In this document: one piece after another, positions 1-7,940 of the stretch
Position numbering within the stretch: position 1 is the first letter of the stretch
How the letters are laid out: each line of letters opens with the position of its first letter
Origin: PRS1 sp965250265
GTDB taxonomy: Bacteria; Bacteroidota; Bacteroidia; Flavobacteriales; Flavobacteriaceae
Length of the DNA: 64,000 bases
Direction of reading: 5' to 3'
Assembly: GCA_965250265.1 (NCBI GenBank)
Contig: CBDFNO010000013.1
Location: 248,001 to 312,000 of the forward strand
Position numbers and translations under genes: made by a program
Notes under the pieces: model-generated
Told to the model about the DNA's origin: nothing
Database searches by the model: none
Seen by the model: only the letters and a program-made list of their open reading frames with translations

Positions 1-273
1 AGCAATGGCCTCTCCTTCTCTATCTTCATCACTTGCAAGCCAAACCATTTCAGCACTTTTTGCTAAATCCTTTAATTTTTTTACAACTGTTTTTTTATCT
101 TTAGAAACTTCATATTTAGGTTTGAAATCACCTTCAACATTTACGCCTAATTCCTTAGAAGGTAAATCGGCAATATGGCCAAAACTGGATTCGACCTTAA
201 AGTCTTTACCAAGAAATTTTTCAATAGTTTTTGCTTTTGCAGGTGACTCAACAATCACTAAATTCTTCGCCAT
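1..273 (-). CDS. topA: DNA topoisomerase I, N-terminal part (runs off window)
   Basis: Type IA topoisomerase that relaxes negatively supercoiled DNA in the cytoplasm. The 91 visible residues are the start of the Toprim domain: MAKNLVIVESPAKAKTIEKF carries the catalytic Glu of the VESPAKA motif, and WLASDEDREGEAIA carries the metal-binding DxDxxGE-type acidic motif. The ATG fits the usual family start. A well-formed Bacteroidota promoter lies just upstream. The rest of the gene lies outside the window, so the C-terminal zinc or repeat region cannot be judged. Identification is secure from these two motifs. Confidence 0.96.
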   Translation of the reverse strand, partial: MAKNLVIVESPAKAKTIEKFLGKDFKVESSFGHIADLPSKELGVNVEGDFKPKYEVSKDKKTVVKKLKDLAKSAEMVWLASDEDREGEAIA

Positions 274-294
274 AGTTCTATTTTTATGAAGCTA

Positions 295-324
295 CAAATG
301 TATATGATTTTTTTTATTATCAAA
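295..324 (-). promoter_or_regulatory. Bacteroidota-type promoter for topA
   Basis: On the minus strand there is a -33 TTTG (plus-strand CAAA at 321-324), an 18-nt spacer and a perfect -7 box TACATTTG (295-302). This matches the TTTG-N(17-23)-TAnnTTTG consensus of the flavobacterial housekeeping sigma factor. The leader to the topA ATG would be only about 15 nt. Confidence 0.7.
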
Positions 325-345
325 TTTTAATTTTAAAAAGGAAAC

Positions 346-376
346 AAAAAAAACCTGTACAAGACAGGCTTTTTTG
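346..376 (-). terminator. Rho-independent terminator after the propeller lipoprotein
   Basis: The inverted repeat CCTGT-ACAAG-ACAGG (354-368) is flanked by eight A on one side and a T tract on the other. Read on the minus strand it is a short hairpin followed by eight T, placed just after the stop of the lipoprotein gene. Confidence 0.65.
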
Positions 377-398
377 TTCTTTTTCTACTATATCTACA

Positions 399-1613
399 TT
401 ATAATTGATAGGAGCTAATAAGATTAAGAGTATTACCAACATACTCGTACTGATATAACATATCATCACCTATCATAATTAAAGTATTCTCCAGTGGTAT
501 TACATCTTTACCTATAATATCATCTAAATGATTATTAAGTTCAAGCTCTAATGGATTTGTTTTATCAAATATTTTTAAACCAGAAGTTCCATCACAGACA
601 AATAGATTATCGTTTTTAAAACCCAAACCATAAGGATTACTTAAAGCATAAGTCTCAACCAAAGTAGGATTAAATTTATTACTAACATCTATAACTTGAA
701 GTTCACTTTCTTGTTGCCCGCAAAGGTTTCCTCCACGTAAAGTAAGATACGCATAATTTTCATCTACAACTACTGGATCGCATCCTTTCCAATGAGTGAT
801 TTCTGAAACATATTCAGGTAATTCAGGATTGCTTAAACTATAAATATATAAACCATTGGTGCTTCCTAAATATAAATAATCATCTGCTTCAAACATAGTT
901 TCAATATTCCACCCTGAGTATTGTGTGTTTTCCAAAACAGGTTGTGACAAATTTTGAATGTTAAAAATATTCATTTCAAAATTCCCTACTGTATAAAGGT
1001 AATTATCTACAATTTGAAAACGTGCTAAAGAACCTCCAGTACCGATATTGGCCTCTGCATTTGCAAAGATTATATTTGCATCATCTATCACTTCTCTTTT
1101 TTCTAAAGAAACAGACCATCCAACTATAACTTGCGTAGTAGGATTGAATTCGCTAAAGTTAGCTTCATTGGCTTCTTCGGGTATTCTGAAATCATAAGCT
1201 GAAAACACGTCTTCCAAACGCGATACAAATTGAATGTTTTCAATATTAGAAATATCAAACACTACTAAATCAATAGAGTTATCTGCATACAAGTAATTAT
1301 TCTTTATAGATATATCTATATTGCCTGAAATTTTGATATAAGCTTTAGCTTGAGGACTTGACGGATTTGAGTTATCAATAATGTGTATGCCTCTAAAGGC
1401 ATCATTCACAAAAATGTAATTCTCGTACGCATATATTTTACCTGATTCTACTAAATTTTGTGGACTCAAAATTTCAATAGAACTTCTAAACTCTATTTTA
1501 CTCATTACCTCTGGAATAGCAATGTTTACATATTCATATTGAACATCATCATTATTGCAAGATGATAAGAATACTACTATAAAACTCAATAAAATAAACC
1601 GTGCAATCTTCAT
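399..1613 (-). CDS. LVIVD-repeat beta-propeller lipoprotein
   Basis: 404-residue predicted lipoprotein. The N-terminus is a signal peptide with a lipobox-like end (FLSSC, Cys19) followed by Asn-Asp residues, so it is probably anchored in the outer or inner membrane facing the periplasm or the surface. The body has repeated units of the form Y-x-hydrophobic-x-D-x-x-x-G-L-x-I-(I/F)-D-x-S-N-P, e.g. GIHIIDNSNPSSP, GLYIYSLSNPELP and GLKIFDKTNPLEL. These are LVIVD repeats that build a beta-propeller. No catalytic motif is visible; a binding or scaffold role is inferred. It appears monocistronic, with a terminator downstream. Confidence 0.8.
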   Translation of the reverse strand: MKIARFILLSFIVVFLSSCNNDDVQYEYVNIAIPEVMSKIEFRSSIEILSPQNLVESGKIYAYENYIFVNDAFRGIHIIDNSNPSSPQAKAYIKISGNIDISIKNNYLYADNSIDLVVFDISNIENIQFVSRLEDVFSAYDFRIPEEANEANFSEFNPTTQVIVGWSVSLEKREVIDDANIIFANAEANIGTGGSLARFQIVDNYLYTVGNFEMNIFNIQNLSQPVLENTQYSGWNIETMFEADDYLYLGSTNGLYIYSLSNPELPEYVSEITHWKGCDPVVVDENYAYLTLRGGNLCGQQESELQVIDVSNKFNPTLVETYALSNPYGLGFKNDNLFVCDGTSGLKIFDKTNPLELELNNHLDDIIGKDVIPLENTLIMIGDDMLYQYEYVGNTLNLISSYQL

Positions 1614-1678
1614 ATTTATAAAATTAGATTAGTACTTATTCTATAGATACAAAATTTACAGAAAGGTTGCGTAAAACA

Positions 1679-2488
1679 TCAAGCCTCTTCAATAGTACTA
1701 ATCTCATGGTCATTATTAAAACCAATAACATCTTTATAAATCATGTAAACAGGATGATATACAAATGCTGCAGTGAATAAGGTTCCAACACCGCATAATA
1801 ACACCCCAACAATTTCTGCTAATAATGAAGACACAAAAATTAACCCAAATGCAATTAACCATTTTTTATGACCTAGTTTAAAGCTCAATTTAACAATATC
1901 TCCTACATTTAATTCTGTATTGAACGCAAAAATTATAGTGAAAAAGGACAGTGGAACTAATAAATAAAGAAAAATTAACATACTTAAAAATAAAGTAGGG
2001 ACTAATAATATTATAACAACAAACCCAACAATACAGGTTATTAACATTGTGACTAACATTAACATAAATGCTTTACTCAAATATTTTTTATTTAAAAAGT
2101 AAAAGAAATCTGAAGTCGTTATTGTATTGCCTTCATCTAATGCTCTCATTATTCTAAAAAATGCTGCATTTAAAGCCAATTGAACTGCCCCTAAAACAAA
2201 AATACCAACAATTACAAATAGAATATAAAGAAAAGACATACCAGTAAAAAAATCACTATACATTTCAGGATTGCTGTTACCACTTCGTGCTTGAGTAAAA
2301 ATCATTGTAAATAATGGTATATATAGTATAATAATTAATGGTATCATTATTATAATAGTAAACACTTGCAATAAAAACCCTTGCATCCAGGTTTTTTTAA
2401 ACAATTCTATAGACGAGCTAAAAATGGTTCCAAAATCTAATGCTCTAGCATTATTAATTTTTTCCAATAAATAATCAATAGTATTCAT
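1679..2488 (-). CDS. Multi-pass membrane protein of unknown function
   Basis: 269-residue integral membrane protein that I cannot assign to a characterised family. After an N-terminal cytoplasmic stretch (FGTIFSSSIELFKKTW) there are about six long hydrophobic segments separated by short polar loops. The general plan resembles DUF4013/DUF975-type or glycerophosphodiesterase-membrane-domain proteins, which is only a resemblance. A longer frame opens with TTG at 2518, but that codon lies inside a strong minus-strand promoter, so the ATG starting MNTIDYLLEKI is preferred. The gene is divergent from miaB and no functional link is evident. Confidence 0.72.
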   Translation of the reverse strand: MNTIDYLLEKINNARALDFGTIFSSSIELFKKTWMQGFLLQVFTIIIMIPLIIILYIPLFTMIFTQARSGNSNPEMYSDFFTGMSFLYILFVIVGIFVLGAVQLALNAAFFRIMRALDEGNTITTSDFFYFLNKKYLSKAFMLMLVTMLITCIVGFVVIILLVPTLFLSMLIFLYLLVPLSFFTIIFAFNTELNVGDIVKLSFKLGHKKWLIAFGLIFVSSLLAEIVGVLLCGVGTLFTAAFVYHPVYMIYKDVIGFNNDHEISTIEEA

Positions 2489-2515
2489 AATAATTCGGTT
2501 GTGTTTTGTTATACT

Positions 2516-2547
2516 CAAAAGTAAATGGTTTACATCGACTTTACAAA
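2516..2547 (-). promoter_or_regulatory. Bacteroidota-type promoter for the membrane protein gene
   Basis: On the minus strand: -33 TTTG (CAAA at 2544-2547), a 20-nt spacer and -7 TACTTTTG (2516-2523). It predicts a transcript start near 2509 and so supports the ATG at 2488 over the upstream TTG. Confidence 0.72.
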
Positions 2548-2567
2548 TAAAAGTTTAAATCTGACAC

Positions 2568-2600
2568 TTTGTCATAGTATTTAAAATATTCATATCTTTG
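2568..2600 (+). promoter_or_regulatory. Bacteroidota-type promoter for the miaB operon
   Basis: -33 TTTG (2568-2571), a 21-nt spacer and -7 TATCTTTG (2593-2600), an exact TAnnTTTG box. It would start transcripts near 2607 and favours the ATG at 2636 as the miaB start over a TTG at 2609. It lies back to back with the minus-strand promoter about 20 nt away. Confidence 0.75.
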
Positions 2601-2635
2601 CATGCTTATTGACTGAAACATCTTTCGATATATTT

Positions 2636-4081
2636 ATGGATAAGATAATAGACGAAAACAAACAAGGTGTAACGCTTGTTTTAGAAACCAAACAAAACAA
2701 CCAACGAATGCTTTTTATAGAAAGTTATGGCTGCGCTATGAATTTTAGTGACAGTGAAATTGTTGCTTCTATATTAGCAAACGAAGGGTTTAACACCACA
2801 GAAAAACTTGAAGATGCCGATTTGGTTTTAGTAAATACTTGTTCTATTCGTGATAAAGCTGAACAAACCATTAGAAAACGTTTAGAAAAATACAATGCAG
2901 TTAAAAAGATAAACCCAAAAATGAAAGTTGGTGTTTTAGGTTGTATGGCAGAACGGTTAAAAGAAAAATTTCTTGAAGAAGAAAAAATAGTGGATCTTGT
3001 TGTAGGCCCTGATGCTTATAAAGATCTACCAAACCTCATTGCCGAAGTTGAAGATGGCAGAAGTGCAGTAAATGTTATCTTATCTAAAGAGGAAACTTAT
3101 GGCGATATTTCTCCGGTACGTTTAAACAGTAATGGAGTAACCGCATTTGTTTCTATAACTCGTGGTTGCGATAACATGTGTACTTTTTGCGTTGTACCAT
3201 TTACTCGAGGTCGTGAGAGAAGTCGTGATCCACAAAGTATTATTGAAGAAGTTAATGATCTTTGGAACAATGGCTATAAAGAAATTACATTATTAGGTCA
3301 AAATGTTGACAGCTATCTTTGGTATGGAGGCGGATTAAAAAAAGATTTTGTAAAAGCTTCTGAAATTCAACAAGCAACCGCTGTCAATTTTTCGAAACTA
3401 TTATCACTTTGTGCTGAAGCTCAACCAAAAATGCGTATCCGATTTTCGACTTCTAATCCACAAGACATGTCGTTAGATGTTATTAAAACTATGGCTAAAT
3501 ACAACAATATTTGCAATTACATTCATTTACCTGTACAGAGTGGAAGTAATCGTATTTTAAAAGCCATGAATCGTTTACATACTCGCGAAGAATATTTTGA
3601 ATTGATAGATAACATTAAGACTATTATTCCAGACTGTACTATAAGTCATGATCTAATCATTGGTTTCCCAACTGAAACCGAAGAAGACCATCAAGATACA
3701 CTATCTCTAATGGAACATGTAAAATATTCATTTGGTTATATATTTACCTATTCTGAAAGACCTGGAACTCTGGCAGAACGTAAAATGAAAGATGATATTC
3801 CCGAAGCAATTAAAAAGAGACGTTTTAACGAAATCCTTCAATTGCAGCAAAAACATAGTATGTATAGAACACAAGAAGATCTAAACAAAGTTGTAGAAGT
3901 ATTGATTGAAAAAGAATCTAAAAAATCAATGGCACATTGGTCTGGACGTAACGAACATAATACCGTTGTTGTATTTCCAAAAGAGTATTATAAAGTAGGT
4001 GATTTTGTAAATGTAAAAACTAACGATTGTACAAGCGCAACACTTATTGGTGAAGCTATTGGATATTCTGAAAATAATTAA
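2636..4081 (+). CDS. miaB: tRNA-2-methylthio-N6-dimethylallyladenosine synthase MiaB
   Basis: Radical-SAM methylthiotransferase that adds a methylthio group to i6A37 of tRNAs reading UNN codons. With the ATG start the protein has 481 residues, normal for the family. The N-terminal UPF0004 domain carries three cluster cysteines (about C33 in SYGCAMN, C69 in NTCSIR, C103 in GCMAER). The radical-SAM CxxxCxxC is in RGCDNMCTFC (C178, C182, C185). The C-terminus is a TRAM domain. It is first in a plus-strand run that includes a sigma-54 activator, lptE and secG. Secure assignment. Confidence 0.96.
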   Translation: MDKIIDENKQGVTLVLETKQNNQRMLFIESYGCAMNFSDSEIVASILANEGFNTTEKLEDADLVLVNTCSIRDKAEQTIRKRLEKYNAVKKINPKMKVGVLGCMAERLKEKFLEEEKIVDLVVGPDAYKDLPNLIAEVEDGRSAVNVILSKEETYGDISPVRLNSNGVTAFVSITRGCDNMCTFCVVPFTRGRERSRDPQSIIEEVNDLWNNGYKEITLLGQNVDSYLWYGGGLKKDFVKASEIQQATAVNFSKLLSLCAEAQPKMRIRFSTSNPQDMSLDVIKTMAKYNNICNYIHLPVQSGSNRILKAMNRLHTREEYFELIDNIKTIIPDCTISHDLIIGFPTETEEDHQDTLSLMEHVKYSFGYIFTYSERPGTLAERKMKDDIPEAIKKRRFNEILQLQQKHSMYRTQEDLNKVVEVLIEKESKKSMAHWSGRNEHNTVVVFPKEYYKVGDFVNVKTNDCTSATLIGEAIGYSENN

Positions 4082-4089
4082 TTAGAAGA

Positions 4090-4380
4090 ATGAAAGGAAA
4101 TTATAAATTATCAAAATCAAATAAAGTTTTCTTTTTGATTATTTCTGCTTTATACGTTTTAAGATATTTAATTTTTACTTATAAAAGTGCTGAAAGTTTC
4201 GGTTATCTAATTGGAACTTTATTTTCATATTTTTTATTTTCAATTATTATAGCTCTTTTAGTATGGTTTATTTCTGGTAAAGAAAATAAATATGGAAGTA
4301 TAGCTTTTAATATAATGCTAGCTTTTACACTGTTAGCTCAATTCAGTCAATTTTTAAATAGTATAACTGAAAACTATTAA
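4090..4380 (+). CDS. Small hydrophobic membrane protein, unknown
   Basis: 96-residue protein with three predicted membrane segments (about residues 12-30, 36-58 and 70-88) and a lysine-rich N-terminus. I do not recognise a family. It lies 8 nt after miaB and 4 nt before the sigma-54 activator, so it should be co-transcribed with both. In the flavobacterial arrangements I know, miaB is usually followed directly by the activator, so this may be a lineage-specific insertion. No motif suggests a function. Confidence 0.6.
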   Translation: MKGNYKLSKSNKVFFLIISALYVLRYLIFTYKSAESFGYLIGTLFSYFLFSIIIALLVWFISGKENKYGSIAFNIMLAFTLLAQFSQFLNSITENY

Positions 4381-4384
4381 TCAA

Positions 4385-5644
4385 ATGGAATCTGTTCAAG
4401 CTATAAAACAACGTTTTAGTATTATTGGAAATGATGCTGTATTAAATCGCGCTATCGAAAAAGCAATACAAGTATCGCCTACAGATATTTCGGTATTAGT
4501 AACTGGAGAAAGTGGTGTCGGTAAAGAAAGTATTCCAAAAATTATACATCAGCTTTCGCATAGAAAACACAGTAAATATATTGCGGTAAACTGTGGTGCA
4601 ATTCCAGAAGGAACTATAGATAGTGAATTATTTGGTCACGAAAAAGGCGCATTTACAGGAGCTACACAAACTCGTAATGGTTATTTTGAAGTTGCTGACG
4701 GAGGCACTATTTTTTTAGATGAAGTTGGAGAATTACCTCTTACTACGCAAGTACGATTGCTGCGTGTTTTAGAAAATGGCGAATTTATTAAAGTAGGTTC
4801 CAGTAAAGTACAACAAACGGATGTGCGAATTGTAGCTGCTACCAATGCTAATATGTTTGAGGCCATCGATAAAGAAAAATTTAGAGAGGATCTATATTAT
4901 CGTTTAAGTACTGTAGAAATAGACATTCCGCCTTTACGTAATAGAAAAGAAGACATTCATTTACTCTTTAGAAAATTTGCCAGTGACTTTGCACTTAAAT
5001 ACAAGATGCCAACAATTAAACTAACAGAAGACGCTACAAATTTACTCCTAAAATACAGATGGAGTGGCAACATTAGACAATTACGTAATGTAGCCGAACA
5101 AATTTCAGTATTAGAACATAATAGAACTGTAACTGGAGATATCTTGCGCAACTATTTGCCTGATATTGGCAGAAACTTACCAGCTGTTGTAAATGTGTCT
5201 AAATCGAAAAGTGATTTTAGTAACGAACGTGAAATTTTGTATAAAGTTTTATTCGATATGAAACGAGACCTTAACGATTTAAAAAAGCTCACAATGGAAC
5301 TTATGCAAAGTGGAAATTCTCAAGATGTACAAAAAAACAATGAAAGTCTAATCCGAAAAATATATAGAGAAGAAGATAACGAAGAAGATGTTAAGAGTGA
5401 TACAGAAGTGTTATCAATTCGACAACAAAACGATTCTCCTGTTGAAATAATTGAAAATACGCAAGACAAATATAGTTTTGTTGAAGATATTGAAGAAGAA
5501 GAAACCTTATCACTTCATGACAAAGAATTAGAATTGATAAAAAAATCTCTTGAACGTCACAAAGGAAAACGTAAATTAGCCGCCGCCGAACTTGGTATTA
5601 GTGAACGCACATTATATAGAAAAATTAAACAATTTGACCTTTAA
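4385..5644 (+). CDS. Sigma-54-dependent transcriptional activator, Fis family, no sensor domain
   Basis: AAA+ enhancer-binding protein that drives sigma-54 RNA polymerase open-complex formation by ATP hydrolysis. The AAA+ domain begins almost at the N-terminus: Walker A GESGVGKE (41-48), the sigma-54 contact loop GAFTGA (88-93) and Walker B FLDE (110-113). A long acidic, poorly conserved linker (about 270-370) leads to a Fis-type helix-turn-helix near the C-terminus (RHKGKRKLAAAELGISERTL). There is no receiver, GAF or PAS domain, so activity may be controlled by the linker or a partner. It sits between miaB and lptE in one probable operon. Confidence 0.92.
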   Translation: MESVQAIKQRFSIIGNDAVLNRAIEKAIQVSPTDISVLVTGESGVGKESIPKIIHQLSHRKHSKYIAVNCGAIPEGTIDSELFGHEKGAFTGATQTRNGYFEVADGGTIFLDEVGELPLTTQVRLLRVLENGEFIKVGSSKVQQTDVRIVAATNANMFEAIDKEKFREDLYYRLSTVEIDIPPLRNRKEDIHLLFRKFASDFALKYKMPTIKLTEDATNLLLKYRWSGNIRQLRNVAEQISVLEHNRTVTGDILRNYLPDIGRNLPAVVNVSKSKSDFSNEREILYKVLFDMKRDLNDLKKLTMELMQSGNSQDVQKNNESLIRKIYREEDNEEDVKSDTEVLSIRQQNDSPVEIIENTQDKYSFVEDIEEEETLSLHDKELELIKKSLERHKGKRKLAAAELGISERTLYRKIKQFDL

Positions 5645-5669
5645 AAAATCGTTATTTACTTAAGTTAAT

Positions 5670-6176
5670 ATGTCCTATTTTAAATACATCATCACTTTAA
5701 TAACTGTAATAACCATTTTAGGATGTGGTCATTATTCGTTTACTGGAGCATCCATTTCTCCTGAAACTAAAACGTTTCAGGTAAATTATTTTCAAAATAA
5801 TGCACGTTTAATCGAACCTGGTTTAGATAGAAATTTTACCCAATCTTTACAAGATTTATTATTAAATCAAACCAGTTTAGATCTTGTAAAATCTAATGCA
5901 GATTTGGTCTATGAAGGTGAAATTGTAGAATATAGAATTTCTCCAACAACAGCAACGGCTCAAAACACAGCAGCACAAAACAGATTAACCATTGCTGTGA
6001 ATGTTCGTTTTTTTGATAAAAATGATGATGATGCAGAATTTGAGCAGCGTTTCTCTTTCTATTTTGATTATGCAGGGAGTGCTCAACTTGTAGGGAGTCA
6101 GAAAACCACAGCCATAGAAGAAATATTTGAACGCATTACTCAAGATATATTTAATGCTTCACTAGCAAAGTGGTAG
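5670..6176 (+). CDS. lptE: LPS-assembly lipoprotein LptE family
   Basis: Outer-membrane lipoprotein that plugs the LptD barrel and helps insert lipopolysaccharide. The 168-residue protein has a signal peptide ending in the lipobox ILGC (Cys19), then GHYSFTGASI and the FQVNYFQNNA / PGLDRNFTQSLQDLL stretch typical of the Bacteroidota LptE family. It lies 25 nt after the sigma-54 activator and 15 nt before the TPR gene, suggesting joint expression with secG as an envelope-biogenesis unit. Confidence 0.88.
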   Translation: MSYFKYIITLITVITILGCGHYSFTGASISPETKTFQVNYFQNNARLIEPGLDRNFTQSLQDLLLNQTSLDLVKSNADLVYEGEIVEYRISPTTATAQNTAAQNRLTIAVNVRFFDKNDDDAEFEQRFSFYFDYAGSAQLVGSQKTTAIEEIFERITQDIFNASLAKW

Positions 6177-6191
6177 ATTAGAACAATTTAA

Positions 6192-7097
6192 ATGAACACA
6201 AAAGATTTTATATCTTTATTACAACATCCGCAAACTATAAATGCGAAACAAACTAATGCTGTAAAAACTATTGTTGATGAATTTCCTTATTTTCAATCTG
6301 CAAGAGCTATATATCTTAAAGGGCTTAATAACGAAGAAAGTTTTAAATATAACCAAGAGCTAAAAATCACTGCAGCTTATACTACAGATAGAAGTATTTT
6401 ATTCGATTTTATTACTTCAAAAGAATTTTTACAAAACGATATCTCTCAAGACATAAAACAAAATACTGAACATTTAAAAGAAATTGTAGTTAAAGATATA
6501 GAAGATATCTCTATTAATAAAAGTGTAATTATAGATGATGCTTTAAGACAACATATAAAAGATACTGAACCAGTTTTAGATCCAGCACTGTTTGAAACAA
6601 AAACTGAAAACATTTCTGTTCAAAATAAGGAAGTAATCAAGGTCGATACTAAAGAAATCGAACAAACTCCAGAAGAAAAACTGAAGATTGGTAAGCCACT
6701 TACTTTCGATAAAAACGAAGTGCATTCCTTTGGAGAATGGTTAAAAATTACAAGTTTCAAACCCATAATCCGTGAAGAAAATAATATTAAAAAAGAATCC
6801 TTTCAAGATAATTCAAAAGCAAAGAAGTTTGAACTTATTGATAAGTTTATAAGCGTAAAACCTAAAATTAAACCTGTAAACAAAGAAGGCAGCACATTTA
6901 ATATTGCTCAAGAGCAAATGCTTCCTCCTGAAACTTTAATGACCGAAACTTTAGCAAGAATATATCTTGAACAGAAAAATTATAAAAAAGCTATTCAATC
7001 TTACAAAATTTTAAGTTTGAAATATCCAGAAAAAAGTGGTTTCTTTGCAGACCAAATTCAAGCAGTAAAACAATTACAAAAACAAAATAACATATAA
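6192..7097 (+). CDS. TPR-containing protein between lptE and secG
   Basis: 301-residue soluble protein with no signal peptide. The middle (about 95-240) is charged and probably disordered. The C-terminal 50 residues form a recognisable tetratricopeptide unit (ETLARIYLEQKNYKKAIQSY). The same position between lptE and secG is occupied by a TPR protein in other flavobacteria as I recall, which suggests a conserved but undefined role in envelope assembly or export. Its stop is only 2 nt before the secG start, indicating translational coupling. Confidence 0.75.
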   Translation: MNTKDFISLLQHPQTINAKQTNAVKTIVDEFPYFQSARAIYLKGLNNEESFKYNQELKITAAYTTDRSILFDFITSKEFLQNDISQDIKQNTEHLKEIVVKDIEDISINKSVIIDDALRQHIKDTEPVLDPALFETKTENISVQNKEVIKVDTKEIEQTPEEKLKIGKPLTFDKNEVHSFGEWLKITSFKPIIREENNIKKESFQDNSKAKKFELIDKFISVKPKIKPVNKEGSTFNIAQEQMLPPETLMTETLARIYLEQKNYKKAIQSYKILSLKYPEKSGFFADQIQAVKQLQKQNNI

Positions 7098-7099
7098 TA

Positions 7100-7465
7100 A
7101 TGAGTACGTTTTCAATATTTTTAGTTCTTATCGTTGTAGTAGCATTTTTATTAGTGGTAGTAGTTATGGTACAAAACCCTAAAGGTGGTGGCTTATCATC
7201 ATCTTTTGGAGGTGGCGGAACACAGCAATTGGGTGGTGTTAAAAAAACATCAGACTTTTTAGATAAAAGCACCTGGGCTTTAGCAACTTTATTATTAGTT
7301 TTAATTTTACTATCTAATGTTGCTATTGGTGGCGCTGATGGAAATGCTGAATCAAAAGCATTAGATCAAGATGCAACAACAACTCAGCCATTACCTGAAG
7401 GACAGCCTTTAGATAATAATAGCACGACTCCAACAAATGGAACTAATAAAGATTCAATAGACTAA
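7100..7465 (+). CDS. secG: Preprotein translocase subunit SecG
   Basis: Small inner-membrane subunit of the SecYEG channel. Two membrane helices (about 4-24 and 54-74) flank the diagnostic cytoplasmic loop VQNPKGGGLSSSFGGGG. The 121-residue length includes an acidic, Gln/Thr/Asn-rich C-terminal tail typical of Bacteroidota SecG. It is the last gene of the miaB-lptE run and is followed by a strong hairpin terminator. Confidence 0.93.
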   Translation: MSTFSIFLVLIVVVAFLLVVVVMVQNPKGGGLSSSFGGGGTQQLGGVKKTSDFLDKSTWALATLLLVLILLSNVAIGGADGNAESKALDQDATTTQPLPEGQPLDNNSTTPTNGTNKDSID

Positions 7466-7488
7466 AATAAGGATAAAAAATAAAATAA

Positions 7489-7515
7489 ATGCCGGCTCGT
7501 GAGTTGGCATTTTTT
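7489..7515 (+). terminator. Rho-independent terminator after secG
   Basis: A 9-bp stem ATGCCGGCT / AGTTGGCAT with two G-T wobbles, loop CGTG, followed by six T. It separates the miaB-secG run from groESL. Confidence 0.85.
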
Positions 7516-7528
7516 GTAAATGAAAATT

Positions 7529-7560
7529 TGTCAGTCAAAATGAGTTGGCACAATTTTAGA
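7529..7560 (+). promoter_or_regulatory. Candidate heat-shock / -24,-12-like control region of groESL
   Basis: TTGGCAC (7545-7551) matches the sigma-54 -24 element exactly, but the -12 element is poor (TAGAG instead of TTGCW). TGTCA at 7529-7533 and TGGCA at 7546-7550 form an imperfect inverted pair that could be an operator. No CIRCE inverted repeat and no TAnnTTTG box was found before groES. Assignment is tentative. Confidence 0.35.
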
Positions 7561-7606
7561 GTAACGCTTTAGCATTAAACATAATTTAATTAAAAACATA
7601 TAACAA

Positions 7607-7882
7607 ATGGGGTTAAACATTAAACCATTAGCAGATAGGGTTCTAATAGAACCATTGGAGGCTGAAACTAAAACAGCTTCAGGAATTATCATTCCGGACA
7701 ACGCCAAAGAAAAACCACAAAAAGGGAATGTGGTTGCAGTAGGTAAAGGCACAAAAGATGACCCAATAACTGTCTCAGTTGGAGATACTGTTTTATATGG
7801 TAAATATGCAGGAACCGAACTTAAGTTAGAAGGTAAAGATTATTTAATAATGCGAGAAAGTGATATTCTTGCAATCGTGTAA
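7607..7882 (+). CDS. groES: Co-chaperonin GroES
   Basis: 91-residue lid of the GroEL chaperonin. It has the N-terminal IKPLADRVLIEP strand, the mobile loop around KTASGIIIPD (which contacts GroEL) and the GDTVLYGKYAGTE core. The length is typical. It is followed 58 nt later by groEL in the standard bicistronic heat-shock operon. Confidence 0.97.
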   Translation: MGLNIKPLADRVLIEPLEAETKTASGIIIPDNAKEKPQKGNVVAVGKGTKDDPITVSVGDTVLYGKYAGTELKLEGKDYLIMRESDILAIV

Positions 7883-7940
7883 TGATTGTAATAATCAAAT
7901 CTCAAAAAACAAATTCCAATAATTTAGAATAAATTTCATT

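Noticed and set aside
2609..2635. TTG-led extension of miaB
   Set aside because: It begins about at the predicted transcript start, and family members start at the MDKIIDE-like Met.
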